Position numbers and translations under genes: made by a program
Shown: positions 1 to 7,216 of the stretch, one piece after another
How positions within the stretch are numbered: position 1 is the first letter of the stretch
Layout: the number at the start of each line of letters is the position of its first letter
The notes under the pieces: generated by a model
The model's database searches: none
What the model was told of the DNA's origin: nothing
The model's input: the letters and a program-made list of their open reading frames with translations, nothing else
Source of the DNA: an uncultured Lachnospiraceae bacterium
Lineage (GTDB): Bacteria > Bacillota > Clostridia > Lachnospirales > Lachnospiraceae
DNA: 64,000 bases
Assembly: GCA_947174505.1 (NCBI GenBank)
Contig: CAMWJF010000018.1
Coordinates: 1-64,000, forward strand
Direction of reading: 5' to 3'

Positions 1-2
1 CA

Positions 3-299
3 AGGTACAAACAAGATCAGATATTAATTAATGTGTCTTTTGACACCCTAATCCTTGTAAGCAAAGAAGAAATGATTGGATCTGTCGCATGTTATGGAAA
101 CGAAATAGATGATTTGATAGTCAATAAAAAATTTCAAAATAAAGGATATGGAAAACAACTTTTACTATGGGGAATGAATCATATTCGCCAAAAGAGTAAT
201 GAGCCCATTTTGCTGCATGTTGCTAAATGGAATGAAAAAGCTTTGATGTTGTACGAAAAAGTTGGATTTGCTATTATAAATACTGAGAGGGTACGTTAA
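3..299 (+). CDS. GNAT family N-acetyltransferase, 5' end missing
   Basis: The reading frame is open to the left edge, so the N-terminus lies outside the window. The visible part ends at a TAA at 297-299. It carries the acetyl-CoA binding loop of the GNAT fold (FQNKGYGKQL, matching the R/Q-x-x-G-x-G/A pattern) followed by the usual C-terminal helix and strand (NEKALMLYEKVGF). The substrate cannot be told. The DNA is AT-rich compared with the core genes further right. A GTG at 33 could be called as a start, but the conserved fold needs the sequence upstream, so I treat the gene as partial. Confidence 0.8.
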   Translation, partial: RYKQDQILINVSFDTLILVSKEEMIGSVACYGNEIDDLIVNKKFQNKGYGKQLLLWGMNHIRQKSNEPILLHVAKWNEKALMLYEKVGFAIINTERVR

Positions 300-315
300 C
301 GATTAGAAACTTTTT

Positions 316-819
316 ATGATGAGATTAAGACCATACAAAGCCCGCGATGCACAGGCAATAACACCGTGGATAAAGGATGAATATGCGTTTCGGCAATGGA
401 GTGCGGACCGTTATGAGAAATACCCCATTACTCCCGAAGATATGAATTCGTATTATGACAGGGACAGGCATAATGATCGAATGTGGGGTATGACGGCATT
501 TGATGAGACAGGGATCGTCGGACATTTTACCATGCGTTTTCCGAATGACCATAGTTGCGATGAAATCCGGTTAGGGTTTGTGATCGTTGATGATAAAAGA
601 CGGGGGAAGGGGTATGGAAAGGAAATGCTTTCCTTGGCTATCCGATTTGCATTTGACCTGGTTAAAGTAAAGAAAATTTCATTGGGCGTTTTTGAAAACA
701 ATAAATCTGCCATCAAATGTTATGAATCCTGCGGGTTTAAAAGAGTGAAATTGGAAAGCACAGAAAGCTACCGCTGCATGGGTGAAGTGTGGAACTGCAT
801 TGAAATGGAGATGATGTGA
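316..819 (+). CDS. GNAT family N-acetyltransferase (RimJ/RimL-like)
   Basis: A complete 167-residue protein of the Acetyltransf_3 type. The N-terminal MRLRPYKARDAQ and the CoA loop KRRGKGYGKEML with the following ENNKSAIKCYESCGF are typical of the family that acetylates protein N-termini or small amines. It starts 17 bp after the previous GNAT gene ends, and there is no obvious strong ribosome binding site (only an A/T-rich stretch), so the two may be translated from one message. The target is unknown. An ATG ATG doublet opens the gene and either codon could be used. Confidence 0.8.
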   Translation: MMRLRPYKARDAQAITPWIKDEYAFRQWSADRYEKYPITPEDMNSYYDRDRHNDRMWGMTAFDETGIVGHFTMRFPNDHSCDEIRLGFVIVDDKRRGKGYGKEMLSLAIRFAFDLVKVKKISLGVFENNKSAIKCYESCGFKRVKLESTESYRCMGEVWNCIEMEMM

Positions 820-856
820 GATGTTTCATTTAGCGGAAGGGAGGTGACAGACCCCC

Positions 857-1600
857 TTATCGGCTTTCCAGATACCTGATCAGCTCCTCCGCATACCGGT
901 CACTGTGCTCATGTAAATATTGGCCATGCCCCATGTTTTCCATTTCAACATCCGTTAAACCGGGGAGATATTTTTTCAGGAGTGCAGCGCTTTTCCGCGG
1001 ATATCGCTCGTTAGAGCCCCGCCAAAACAGAACCGTTCCTTTATAATCGCGTATTTTTTCGGGGATATGATAGGCGTACACAAATGCGCAGGCATTTCTG
1101 ATGGTTTCCTGCGTAATAGCCGGATAGAGCATTTCCATAATGCCGTTGTTATCTTTCCCCATAACTGCGTCCAGCATAAATTGGGGAATCGGTTTTTGGT
1201 TATTGATCCGTTTGATTGCCTTGCAGAAAAGAAAGGTATACGGTTTGGACAGCAATCCCATTTTTACGAGAAACGCCGCGTCCAGATGCGTTTTCTCCAC
1301 ATGGACGTTACCTCGGCCGATGATTTCCACCGCCATGGTCGCGCCCATAGAAAACCCGGAAAGGCAGTATAAATGACCGGACAGATGATTCGTTATGTAA
1401 TTTTCTATTTTATCACAGTTCTTTTCAACACTGACAAGGTCGCCCGACTGCGGGCTGTGACCATCCACTTCCGCCAATATGACATAATAGTCTGACAGCG
1501 GCGCCAGTATGGGTTCGTAACAGAGCATCGCTGTGGAGGCCATGCCGTGTATAAACAGTATGGACTGCTTACTTTTATCTCCAAAGCATCTAAAATTCAT
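857..1600 (-). CDS. Alpha/beta hydrolase
   Basis: 247 residues with the alpha/beta-hydrolase layout: oxyanion-hole HGM at residues 18-20, nucleophile elbow GFSMGA with Ser84, and a catalytic His near residue 225 in NMGHGQY. An acidic residue in the strand before it (around the WRGSNERYP segment) would complete the triad. There is no signal peptide, so it is cytoplasmic. The ribosome binding site AGGAG lies 6-7 nt upstream of the ATG. It converges with the GNAT gene and has no operon partner that gives its substrate. It resembles small esterase/lipase or proline-iminopeptidase-like proteins, and the substrate is not predictable. Confidence 0.85.
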   Translation of the reverse strand: MNFRCFGDKSKQSILFIHGMASTAMLCYEPILAPLSDYYVILAEVDGHSPQSGDLVSVEKNCDKIENYITNHLSGHLYCLSGFSMGATMAVEIIGRGNVHVEKTHLDAAFLVKMGLLSKPYTFLFCKAIKRINNQKPIPQFMLDAVMGKDNNGIMEMLYPAITQETIRNACAFVYAYHIPEKIRDYKGTVLFWRGSNERYPRKSAALLKKYLPGLTDVEMENMGHGQYLHEHSDRYAEELIRYLESR

Positions 1601-1647
1601 AGCGCCTCTCCTGTTTTCGCATCTGGGATTCCGTTTTCGTAAAGGGA

Positions 1648-1691
1648 AAAGAGAAAGCAGACGGGAGCGTGTTGGCCCGGTCTGCTTTCCC
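1648..1691 (-). terminator. Intrinsic terminator downstream of the cytidylate-kinase-like gene
   Basis: Read on the minus strand, a ten-base stem (GAAAGCAGAC at 1653-1662 against its complement at 1680-1689, with extra GC pairs inside) is followed by a T-rich tail toward 1640. It lies between the stop of the gene at 1707 and the next minus-strand start at 1600. Confidence 0.6.
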
Positions 1692-1706
1692 CGTAAAGTC
1701 AGGCAT

Positions 1707-2306
1707 TTATCCTTTCGCAGCCTCCATCAAAATCCTGACGCACAGATCAATCCCCAGATTTCCGGCGTTCATGTACAGGTCATAGTTTTTCGGATCGCCC
1801 CACTCATGGGTGGTGAGGGCACTGTAAAAATTCTTTCTCCTCTTATCGTTCTTTTTCAGGGCATTTTCGGCCTCCGCCTGCTGGACACCTTCCCGCTCAA
1901 CCGCCCGCTGTATTCTCTTTTCATGGCTGGCATAGACAAATACGTGCAGGGCGTTTTCTTTTTCCTTTAAAATATAGCCGGAGGCCCTTCCCACAATCAC
2001 GCAGTTGCCCTCATCGGCAGCCTTTTCGATGATGCTTTTTTCTTCCAGAAAAAGCTGATCGGCCAGGGGCAGGTTTTTATTCCCGGAAAGCCCGCCAAGG
2101 GGTGTCTTGGAAAGGTTTAATAGGACATTGCCGGGGCTGCTCTCCTCAAGCGCTTCGATCTTATAAAACGGTATGTCAAGCTTCTGCGCCGCTTCCAGCA
2201 GGATGTTCCTGTCATAAAGCTTGTATCCCAGCGCTTCGGCCAGCCTTTTTCCGATCTCGTGTCCTCCGCTGGCATAACGCCGTTCGATTGTTATGATATT
2301 GTACAT
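1707..2306 (-). CDS. Cytidylate kinase-like family protein
   Basis: 199 residues matching the cytidylate-kinase-like family common in Clostridia. It opens with a variant P-loop region (ERRYASGGHEIGKRLAEALG) where classical Cmk has a GxxGxGKS-type loop. It continues with LYDRNIL, the lid-like arginine stretch KRRKNFY and the closing segment YDLYMNAGNLGID. The family probably phosphorylates a nucleotide or related small molecule, but its substrate is not established. It is distinct from the true Cmk fused or adjacent to ispH in many genomes. The start has AGGAGG 8 nt upstream, and a good sigma-A promoter lies just upstream. Confidence 0.8.
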   Translation of the reverse strand: MYNIITIERRYASGGHEIGKRLAEALGYKLYDRNILLEAAQKLDIPFYKIEALEESSPGNVLLNLSKTPLGGLSGNKNLPLADQLFLEEKSIIEKAADEGNCVIVGRASGYILKEKENALHVFVYASHEKRIQRAVEREGVQQAEAENALKKNDKRRKNFYSALTTHEWGDPKNYDLYMNAGNLGIDLCVRILMEAAKG

Positions 2307-2354
2307 AGATGCGACCTCCTTTCTGCTCTGTGTTTTCCTGATTATTCTATAATT

Positions 2355-2383
2355 ATTATAAACAATTCACGGACATATCTCAA
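2355..2383 (-). promoter_or_regulatory. Sigma-A-type promoter for the cytidylate-kinase-like gene
   Basis: On the minus strand, TTGAGA (2378-2383) and TATAAT (2355-2360) are separated by exactly 17 bp. This places the transcription start about 40 nt before the ribosome binding site of the gene beginning at 2306. Confidence 0.65.
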
Positions 2384-2410
2384 TTTATTTTTGCAGGTAT
2401 ATTCGGATTT

Positions 2411-2995
2411 CTAAAACACGCCTGTCACAAAAATTTCAATGCCGATGAGGATTAAGATCGTGCCGCCCAGCATAGCCGCCTTTTCGGCGTACGCGGTTCC
2501 GAATTTTTTTCCGATGACAAGTCCTCCCATGCAGATCACAAATGTGACAACCGAAATGATAAAGGCGCAGACAAGGGCCATGACGAAATCGTATCCCGCA
2601 ACGGTAAATCCGACGGAGAGGGCGTCTATGGATGTGGCGATTCCCTGTAGTAAGAGGGAGAGCAATCCTGCTTTGGGCTTATCTGCCTCCCCGCTGCCGC
2701 CTTTTATGCCGTCCGCAAACATTTTTCCGCCAATAAACAGCAGCAGGGCAAGGGCAATCCACGGTATCAGTTTTTGAAACGCGGTGAAATATTGGATGAA
2801 TGTGTGGACGCAGATCCAGCCCGTCATAGGCATTGCCGCCTGAAAAAAGGCGAACACTCCTGCGATGCCGCACATCTTTCTGCGCGACATGTCCGGCTCG
2901 TTCAGGCCGTTAGCAAGCGACACGGAAAAGGCGTCCATGGAAAGCCCGACACCAAGCAGTACGCTGTTAAAGAAAAACAACAAATTCCACTCCAT
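2411..2995 (-). CDS. mntP: Manganese efflux pump MntP
   Basis: A 194-residue, six-helix membrane protein that exports Mn2+. The sequence shows the duplicated MntP/DUF204 pattern, with the acidic signature GLSMDAFSVSLANGL in the first half and its counterpart GIATSIDALSVGFTVAG in the second. The conserved Asp residues in these helices form the cation path in the family. The length matches the usual 180-195. The ribosome binding site GGAGGG lies 8 nt upstream of the ATG. The leader contains a yybP-ykoY manganese riboswitch followed by an intrinsic terminator, so expression should rise when cytoplasmic Mn2+ is high. Confidence 0.95.
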   Translation of the reverse strand: MEWNLLFFFNSVLLGVGLSMDAFSVSLANGLNEPDMSRRKMCGIAGVFAFFQAAMPMTGWICVHTFIQYFTAFQKLIPWIALALLLFIGGKMFADGIKGGSGEADKPKAGLLSLLLQGIATSIDALSVGFTVAGYDFVMALVCAFIISVVTFVICMGGLVIGKKFGTAYAEKAAMLGGTILILIGIEIFVTGVF

Positions 2996-3021
2996 CTTTT
3001 GTCCCTCCTGAATTTGAATGC

Positions 3022-3056
3022 AAAAAACCGGATACAGTCTTAAAAACTATACCCGG
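3022..3056 (-). terminator. Riboswitch-controlled terminator before mntP
   Basis: On the minus strand, an 11-bp hairpin (3028-3038 paired with 3046-3056, with two G-U pairs and a 7-nt loop) is followed directly by six T residues (3022-3027). It lies between the riboswitch aptamer and the mntP ribosome binding site, as expected of a transcriptional expression platform. Confidence 0.8.
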
Positions 3057-3061
3057 TAAAT

Positions 3062-3195
3062 GTAAAAATAAACAGACGCCACGTATAGTTTCACTATACA
3101 TGAGTCTCGCAATTTAAAACAAGCCAGACCAGACGGCCAGTATGTTGACTTGCTACGATATACGCTTGCTACTCCCCCATGGGAATGATAGTAAA
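3062..3195 (-). ncRNA. yybP-ykoY manganese riboswitch
   Basis: Read on the minus strand, the leader has the conserved pieces of the yybP-ykoY aptamer in order: GGGGAGTAGC (3168-3177), AGTCAACATACTGGCC (3135-3150) and GCGAGACT (3103-3110), with a stable hairpin at 3082-3099 after the last motif. This class senses Mn2+ through the two loops that dock on each other, and ligand binding favours expression of the downstream gene. The outer boundaries are approximate. Confidence 0.88.
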
Positions 3196-3198
3196 AGA

Positions 3199-3227
3199 AA
3201 TCTATCATGAAAGGTAAAATTTGTCAA
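3199..3227 (-). promoter_or_regulatory. Promoter of the mntP riboswitch transcript
   Basis: On the minus strand, a perfect TTGACA -35 box (3222-3227) lies 17 bp from TAGATT (3199-3204). Transcription would start just before the riboswitch aptamer. Confidence 0.65.
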
Positions 3228-3394
3228 CCGTTAATTTTATGTATTCGTCAGATTAAAATCTACTTTTTTTTTCACCGTTTTTATGGCATGATGAAAGAGA
3301 AGAGAAATTCGGTTTTTCAATAGGAATAAGAGACAGAATCAGGATGTGTTGGGGAAAGCGAGAGGCGAGTTTTCTATCAAGGAGGAGGTATGAC

Positions 3395-5980
3395 ATGAAA
3401 CTACTGGTGATTGGCGGCGTGGCGGCCGGTACGAAGGCTGCCGCGAAATTTAAGAGGGTAAATCCTGAAGCGGAGGTGACCATTGTCACCAAGGGCAAGG
3501 ATATTTCTTACGCGGGATGCGGGCTTCCCTATTATGTGGGCGGGGCCATCCCGGAGAAAGAGCAGCTTATTGTCAATACGCCGGAGAAATACAGTTCCCT
3601 CACAGGCGCCATGGTGTATCCGCAGCGCGAGGTGGTGGCCCTTGACCCGTCGGCAAAGAAGGCGACGGCGAAGAATCTCCGCACGGGCGCGGAAGAAATT
3701 TATGAGTATGACGCCTGTATCGTGGCAGTGGGGGCTTCCCCGGTGATTCCGCCTTTGCCGGGTTTAAATCTGCCGGGTGTATTCGTGATGCGCACGCCGG
3801 ACGACGCCATTGAGACGAGGGATTACATAGGGGGCGATGATGTGAAGCGGGCCGTGGTAGTGGGCGGCGGCTTCATCGGTCTGGAAGTGGCCGAGAATCT
3901 GCTGGAAAAAGGCTTATCCGTGACGTTGATTGATATGGCGCCCCAGATTATGCCGGGATTTGACGCGGAGATGGCGGATTACGCGGTGCGTCATCTGGCC
4001 AAGAAAGGCATCAGGGTGATGACCGCCACGAAGCTGGAAAGCGTGACCGGGGACGGGAGAGCGGAAGGCGTGCAGACGGACAAGGGACTTCTTCCCGCGG
4101 ACGTGGTGATTCTCTCCATCGGTATCCGTCCCAACACGGGCTTTTTGCAGGATACCGGGATTGAAATGTTTAAGGGAACGATTCTGGTGGATGATAAGAT
4201 GGCCACCAATGTGGCGGACGTCTACGCGGCCGGTGACTGCGCCATGGTGAAAAACCGCCTTACCGGGGAAAGGCAGTGGTCGCCCATGGGTTCCTCTGCC
4301 AATATGGAGGGCCGTACCCTTGCGCTTGCTCTGGGCGGCAGGGATGTGACTTATCCGGGTGTTCTGGGAACAGGCGTGGTGAAGCTTCCCGGTCTGTCGG
4401 GCGGCAGAACCGGACTGTCCGAGGAACAGGCGAAGGCGGCAGGGTATGAGCCGGTCTGCGTGCTGGCGGTAACGGACGACAAGGCGCACTACTATCCCGA
4501 CAGTGCATGGTTTGCAATCAAGCTGGTGGCGGATAAAGCAACGCACAAGCTGCTGGGCGTACAGGTACTGGGTCCCGGCGCGGTGGATAAGGTGACGGAC
4601 ATCGGTGTGATGGCGGTGACCTTCGGGGCCACGCTGGAACAGATGACATGCCTGGATTTAGCCTATGCGCCCCCGTTTTCCACGGCGATCCATCCGTTTG
4701 TGCAGGCGGTGCATATGCTGTTGAATAAAATAACGGGTGATATGGACAGCTTCACGCCTGCGGAATATCTGGCAGGAGCGGCAGAAGGTTACCGTGTCAT
4801 CGACGCGAATCCGGCAGGCCCCACGATTGCGGGCGCGACTTATGTGGATCTGCTCAAGGTAAAGGGCGAGGTGCCGGGGCTTTCAAAGGACGAGAAGTTA
4901 CTGCTTGTCTGTGCCAAGGGCAAGAGAGCCTATCTGCTGCAGAACAGGCTGAAACGTTACGGCTACACGAACACGAAGGTGCTGGAGGGTTCCTCTTTCT
5001 TTAATGTGGTGAAGGTGGCAGGCAAACCGGGCGTGGTGACGGTGCCCGCGGAGGAGATTACCCGTGTGAAGGCGCTTGGCTGTCTGCACAACAAAGGAAC
5101 GGACAATTTTAACGTCCGTGTGATTACGAGAAACGGAAAAGTAACCGCTGCGGAGCATAAGAAAATCGCGGAGGCGGCGGCGCTCTTTGGCAGCGGCGAT
5201 GTGGTGATGACAACCCGCCTGACCATGGAAATTGTGGGCGTGCCCTTTGACAGGATTGAGGATGTGCGCGCATTTCTGGCGCAGGAGGGCTTAGAGACCG
5301 GCGGCACCGGCTCCAAGGTACGCCCGGTTGTGGCATGTAAGGGAACCACCTGTCAGTATGGACTGCTGGATTCCTACGCGTTATCCGACAAGATACATGA
5401 GCGTTTCTTCCACGGTTACGCATCCGTGAAACTGCCGCACAAGTTTAAGATCGCGGTGGGCGGCTGCCCGAATAACTGTGTGAAGCCTGACCTGAACGAC
5501 TTCGGCATTGTGGGACAGAGAGTGCCGGCGGTTGATCTGGAGAAGTGCCGCGGCTGCCGGATCTGTCAGGTTTCGCTGGCGTGCCCGGTGGAGGCGTCTC
5601 AGGTGGTGGACGGCAAGCTTTTGATTGATCCCGACAAGTGTAACAACTGCGGCCGCTGCGTGGGCAAATGTCCATTCAAGGCGTCGGAGGAAAGCGAGTA
5701 CGGCTACCGTATCTATATCGGCGGCCGCTGGGGCAAGAGAGTGGCCCATGGGCAGAAGCTGGATAAAATTTTCCTGGATGAAGAGGAAGTGCTCTCCGTT
5801 CTGGAAAAAGCCATTCTGCTGTTCCGCGAGCAGGGAAATACGGGAGAGCGTTTTGCGGACACCATAAGCAGGCTGGGATTTGAGAACGTGCAGGCGCAGC
5901 TTATGGCGGATAATCTGCTTAACAGAAAGGAAGAGATCATCGGGGCGAAGATGCATTTACATGGCGGAGCCACTTGTTAA
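3395..5980 (+). CDS. Multidomain FAD oxidoreductase-rhodanese-siroheme reductase-ferredoxin protein
   Basis: 861 residues; the start is chosen at 3395 because GGAGGAGG lies 6 nt upstream. Residues 1-455 form a CoA-disulfide-reductase/NADH-oxidase-like flavoprotein with GGVAAG near the N-terminus, redox Cys42 in CGLPYY, the NAD loop VVVGGGFIGLE and the FAD-binding YAAGDCA. A rhodanese domain follows (active loop CAKGKRA, Cys506). The next module has the siroheme/4Fe-4S pattern C648-X4-C653 and C691-X3-C695 (GGCPNNC) of sulfite and nitrite reductases. Two 4Fe-4S clusters (CRGCRIC and CNNCGRC motifs, about 718-770) close the redox chain. It heads an operon for siroheme synthesis, which supports a siroheme enzyme. 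I infer NAD(P)H-driven reduction of sulfite or another sulfur compound with persulfide handling; nitrite is the alternative. Confidence 0.85.
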   Translation: MKLLVIGGVAAGTKAAAKFKRVNPEAEVTIVTKGKDISYAGCGLPYYVGGAIPEKEQLIVNTPEKYSSLTGAMVYPQREVVALDPSAKKATAKNLRTGAEEIYEYDACIVAVGASPVIPPLPGLNLPGVFVMRTPDDAIETRDYIGGDDVKRAVVVGGGFIGLEVAENLLEKGLSVTLIDMAPQIMPGFDAEMADYAVRHLAKKGIRVMTATKLESVTGDGRAEGVQTDKGLLPADVVILSIGIRPNTGFLQDTGIEMFKGTILVDDKMATNVADVYAAGDCAMVKNRLTGERQWSPMGSSANMEGRTLALALGGRDVTYPGVLGTGVVKLPGLSGGRTGLSEEQAKAAGYEPVCVLAVTDDKAHYYPDSAWFAIKLVADKATHKLLGVQVLGPGAVDKVTDIGVMAVTFGATLEQMTCLDLAYAPPFSTAIHPFVQAVHMLLNKITGDMDSFTPAEYLAGAAEGYRVIDANPAGPTIAGATYVDLLKVKGEVPGLSKDEKLLLVCAKGKRAYLLQNRLKRYGYTNTKVLEGSSFFNVVKVAGKPGVVTVPAEEITRVKALGCLHNKGTDNFNVRVITRNGKVTAAEHKKIAEAAALFGSGDVVMTTRLTMEIVGVPFDRIEDVRAFLAQEGLETGGTGSKVRPVVACKGTTCQYGLLDSYALSDKIHERFFHGYASVKLPHKFKIAVGGCPNNCVKPDLNDFGIVGQRVPAVDLEKCRGCRICQVSLACPVEASQVVDGKLLIDPDKCNNCGRCVGKCPFKASEESEYGYRIYIGGRWGKRVAHGQKLDKIFLDEEEVLSVLEKAILLFREQGNTGERFADTISRLGFENVQAQLMADNLLNRKEEIIGAKMHLHGGATC

Positions 5981-6068
5981 AGTGACGTGGCGGGGCAGGA
6001 GGACACCTGAAACAGGGTGTCTGTATGCCTGGTCAAAAACAGGAGACCACAAGACAGGTTAAGAAGAG

Positions 6069-7202
6069 ATGGAGTGTATCAGTATCAGCCATAAGACGGC
6101 GGCATCCGAAGAACGGCAGAAGTTTTATATTCCGAAAGAAAAGGCGGGAGATTTCCTGCAAAAGATCCGGGCGGATGCGGGGGTGGAGCAGTGTGTGCTG
6201 TTATCCACCTGCAACCGCACGGAGATTTATGTGGAGGGTGAGGAGAACCGCTTCCGGGAACTGGAGAAAGCGCTCGAGACGTTTTCGGGAAGCGACGCCG
6301 AGCAGATCAGAAATCTTGCCAGAAGATATCAGGGAAAAAGAGCGCTGCACCATCTTTTCCGTGTCGTCTGCGGCATGGAGTCCATGGTGCTGGGAGAGGA
6401 TGAAATTCTCGGACAGACGCGGGACGCCTATGGGTTAGCCAGTGAGGCAGGATATACCGGGTATGAACTGAACAGCGCGTTTCAGGCGGCGCTTGCCTGC
6501 GCCAAACGGGTGAAGACGGAGACGATGATTTCGAAAACGGCGGTCTCCGTGGCCACGCTGGCGGCAAGTGAAGTGGCGCACCTGCCGGTGCCGCATAAGA
6601 CGGTACTCCTGATGGGCGGCAGCGGACAGATGGGCGGGATTATCTTGAAGAATCTGCTGGGTCAGAAAAATGTCCGCGTGATCGCTACCGTGCGGTCGCA
6701 CAATGGAATCCGTCAAAGCGGCAGTCCACAGGTGGAGCATGTGGATTATCAGGACCGCTATGCCGTTTTGGATGAGGCGGATGCTGTTATATCGGCCACT
6801 ACAAGCCCCCACTATACGCTGACGGCGGGGCGGGTGCAAAAGGCCATGAAGACCCCAAAGGAGAGGCTGTTCCTTGATATATCCATGCCGCCGGATCTGG
6901 ATGCGGAGATCGGGAAACTGGCGCACTGCCGTCTGGTGGCATTAGATGATATCAAAAAGCTGGCGGAGGAGAACAACAGGCGCAAACAGCAGGCGTTTGC
7001 GGATGCGGAGGAGATTCTGGAGGAGGAGCTGGAAAGGCTCTCTAAAGTACTGGCCTTTCACCATTTTACCGAAAGAGATGCGTGCTGGAAGGAGCGGTAT
7101 GCGGACTGTTCTGCGGAGAAACTGCTTTATTTGCTGAGAGACGGGCTGGACAGCGGTTCTTTTGAGACGGTTTTGAATGCGTTGACTAATATGGTCATAT
7201 AA
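6069..7202 (+). CDS. hemA: Glutamyl-tRNA reductase
   Basis: Reduces glutamyl-tRNA(Glu) to glutamate-1-semialdehyde, the first committed step of C5 tetrapyrrole synthesis. The N-terminal catalytic motif LLSTCNRTEIY has nucleophile Cys48. The MESMVLGEDEILGQ stretch and the NADPH-binding segment VLLMGGSGQMGG follow. At 377 residues it is shorter than most family members (about 400-460), mainly in the C-terminal dimerisation region. The gene begins 88 bp after the reductase gene and is followed 14 bp later by the sirC-hemC fusion, so it is co-transcribed. The DNA before the ATG has only a weak AAGAAG ribosome binding site. Confidence 0.92.
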   Translation: MECISISHKTAASEERQKFYIPKEKAGDFLQKIRADAGVEQCVLLSTCNRTEIYVEGEENRFRELEKALETFSGSDAEQIRNLARRYQGKRALHHLFRVVCGMESMVLGEDEILGQTRDAYGLASEAGYTGYELNSAFQAALACAKRVKTETMISKTAVSVATLAASEVAHLPVPHKTVLLMGGSGQMGGIILKNLLGQKNVRVIATVRSHNGIRQSGSPQVEHVDYQDRYAVLDEADAVISATTSPHYTLTAGRVQKAMKTPKERLFLDISMPPDLDAEIGKLAHCRLVALDDIKKLAEENNRRKQQAFADAEEILEEELERLSKVLAFHHFTERDACWKERYADCSAEKLLYLLRDGLDSGSFETVLNALTNMVI

Positions 7203-7216
7203 GAGGGTACGTTTGC

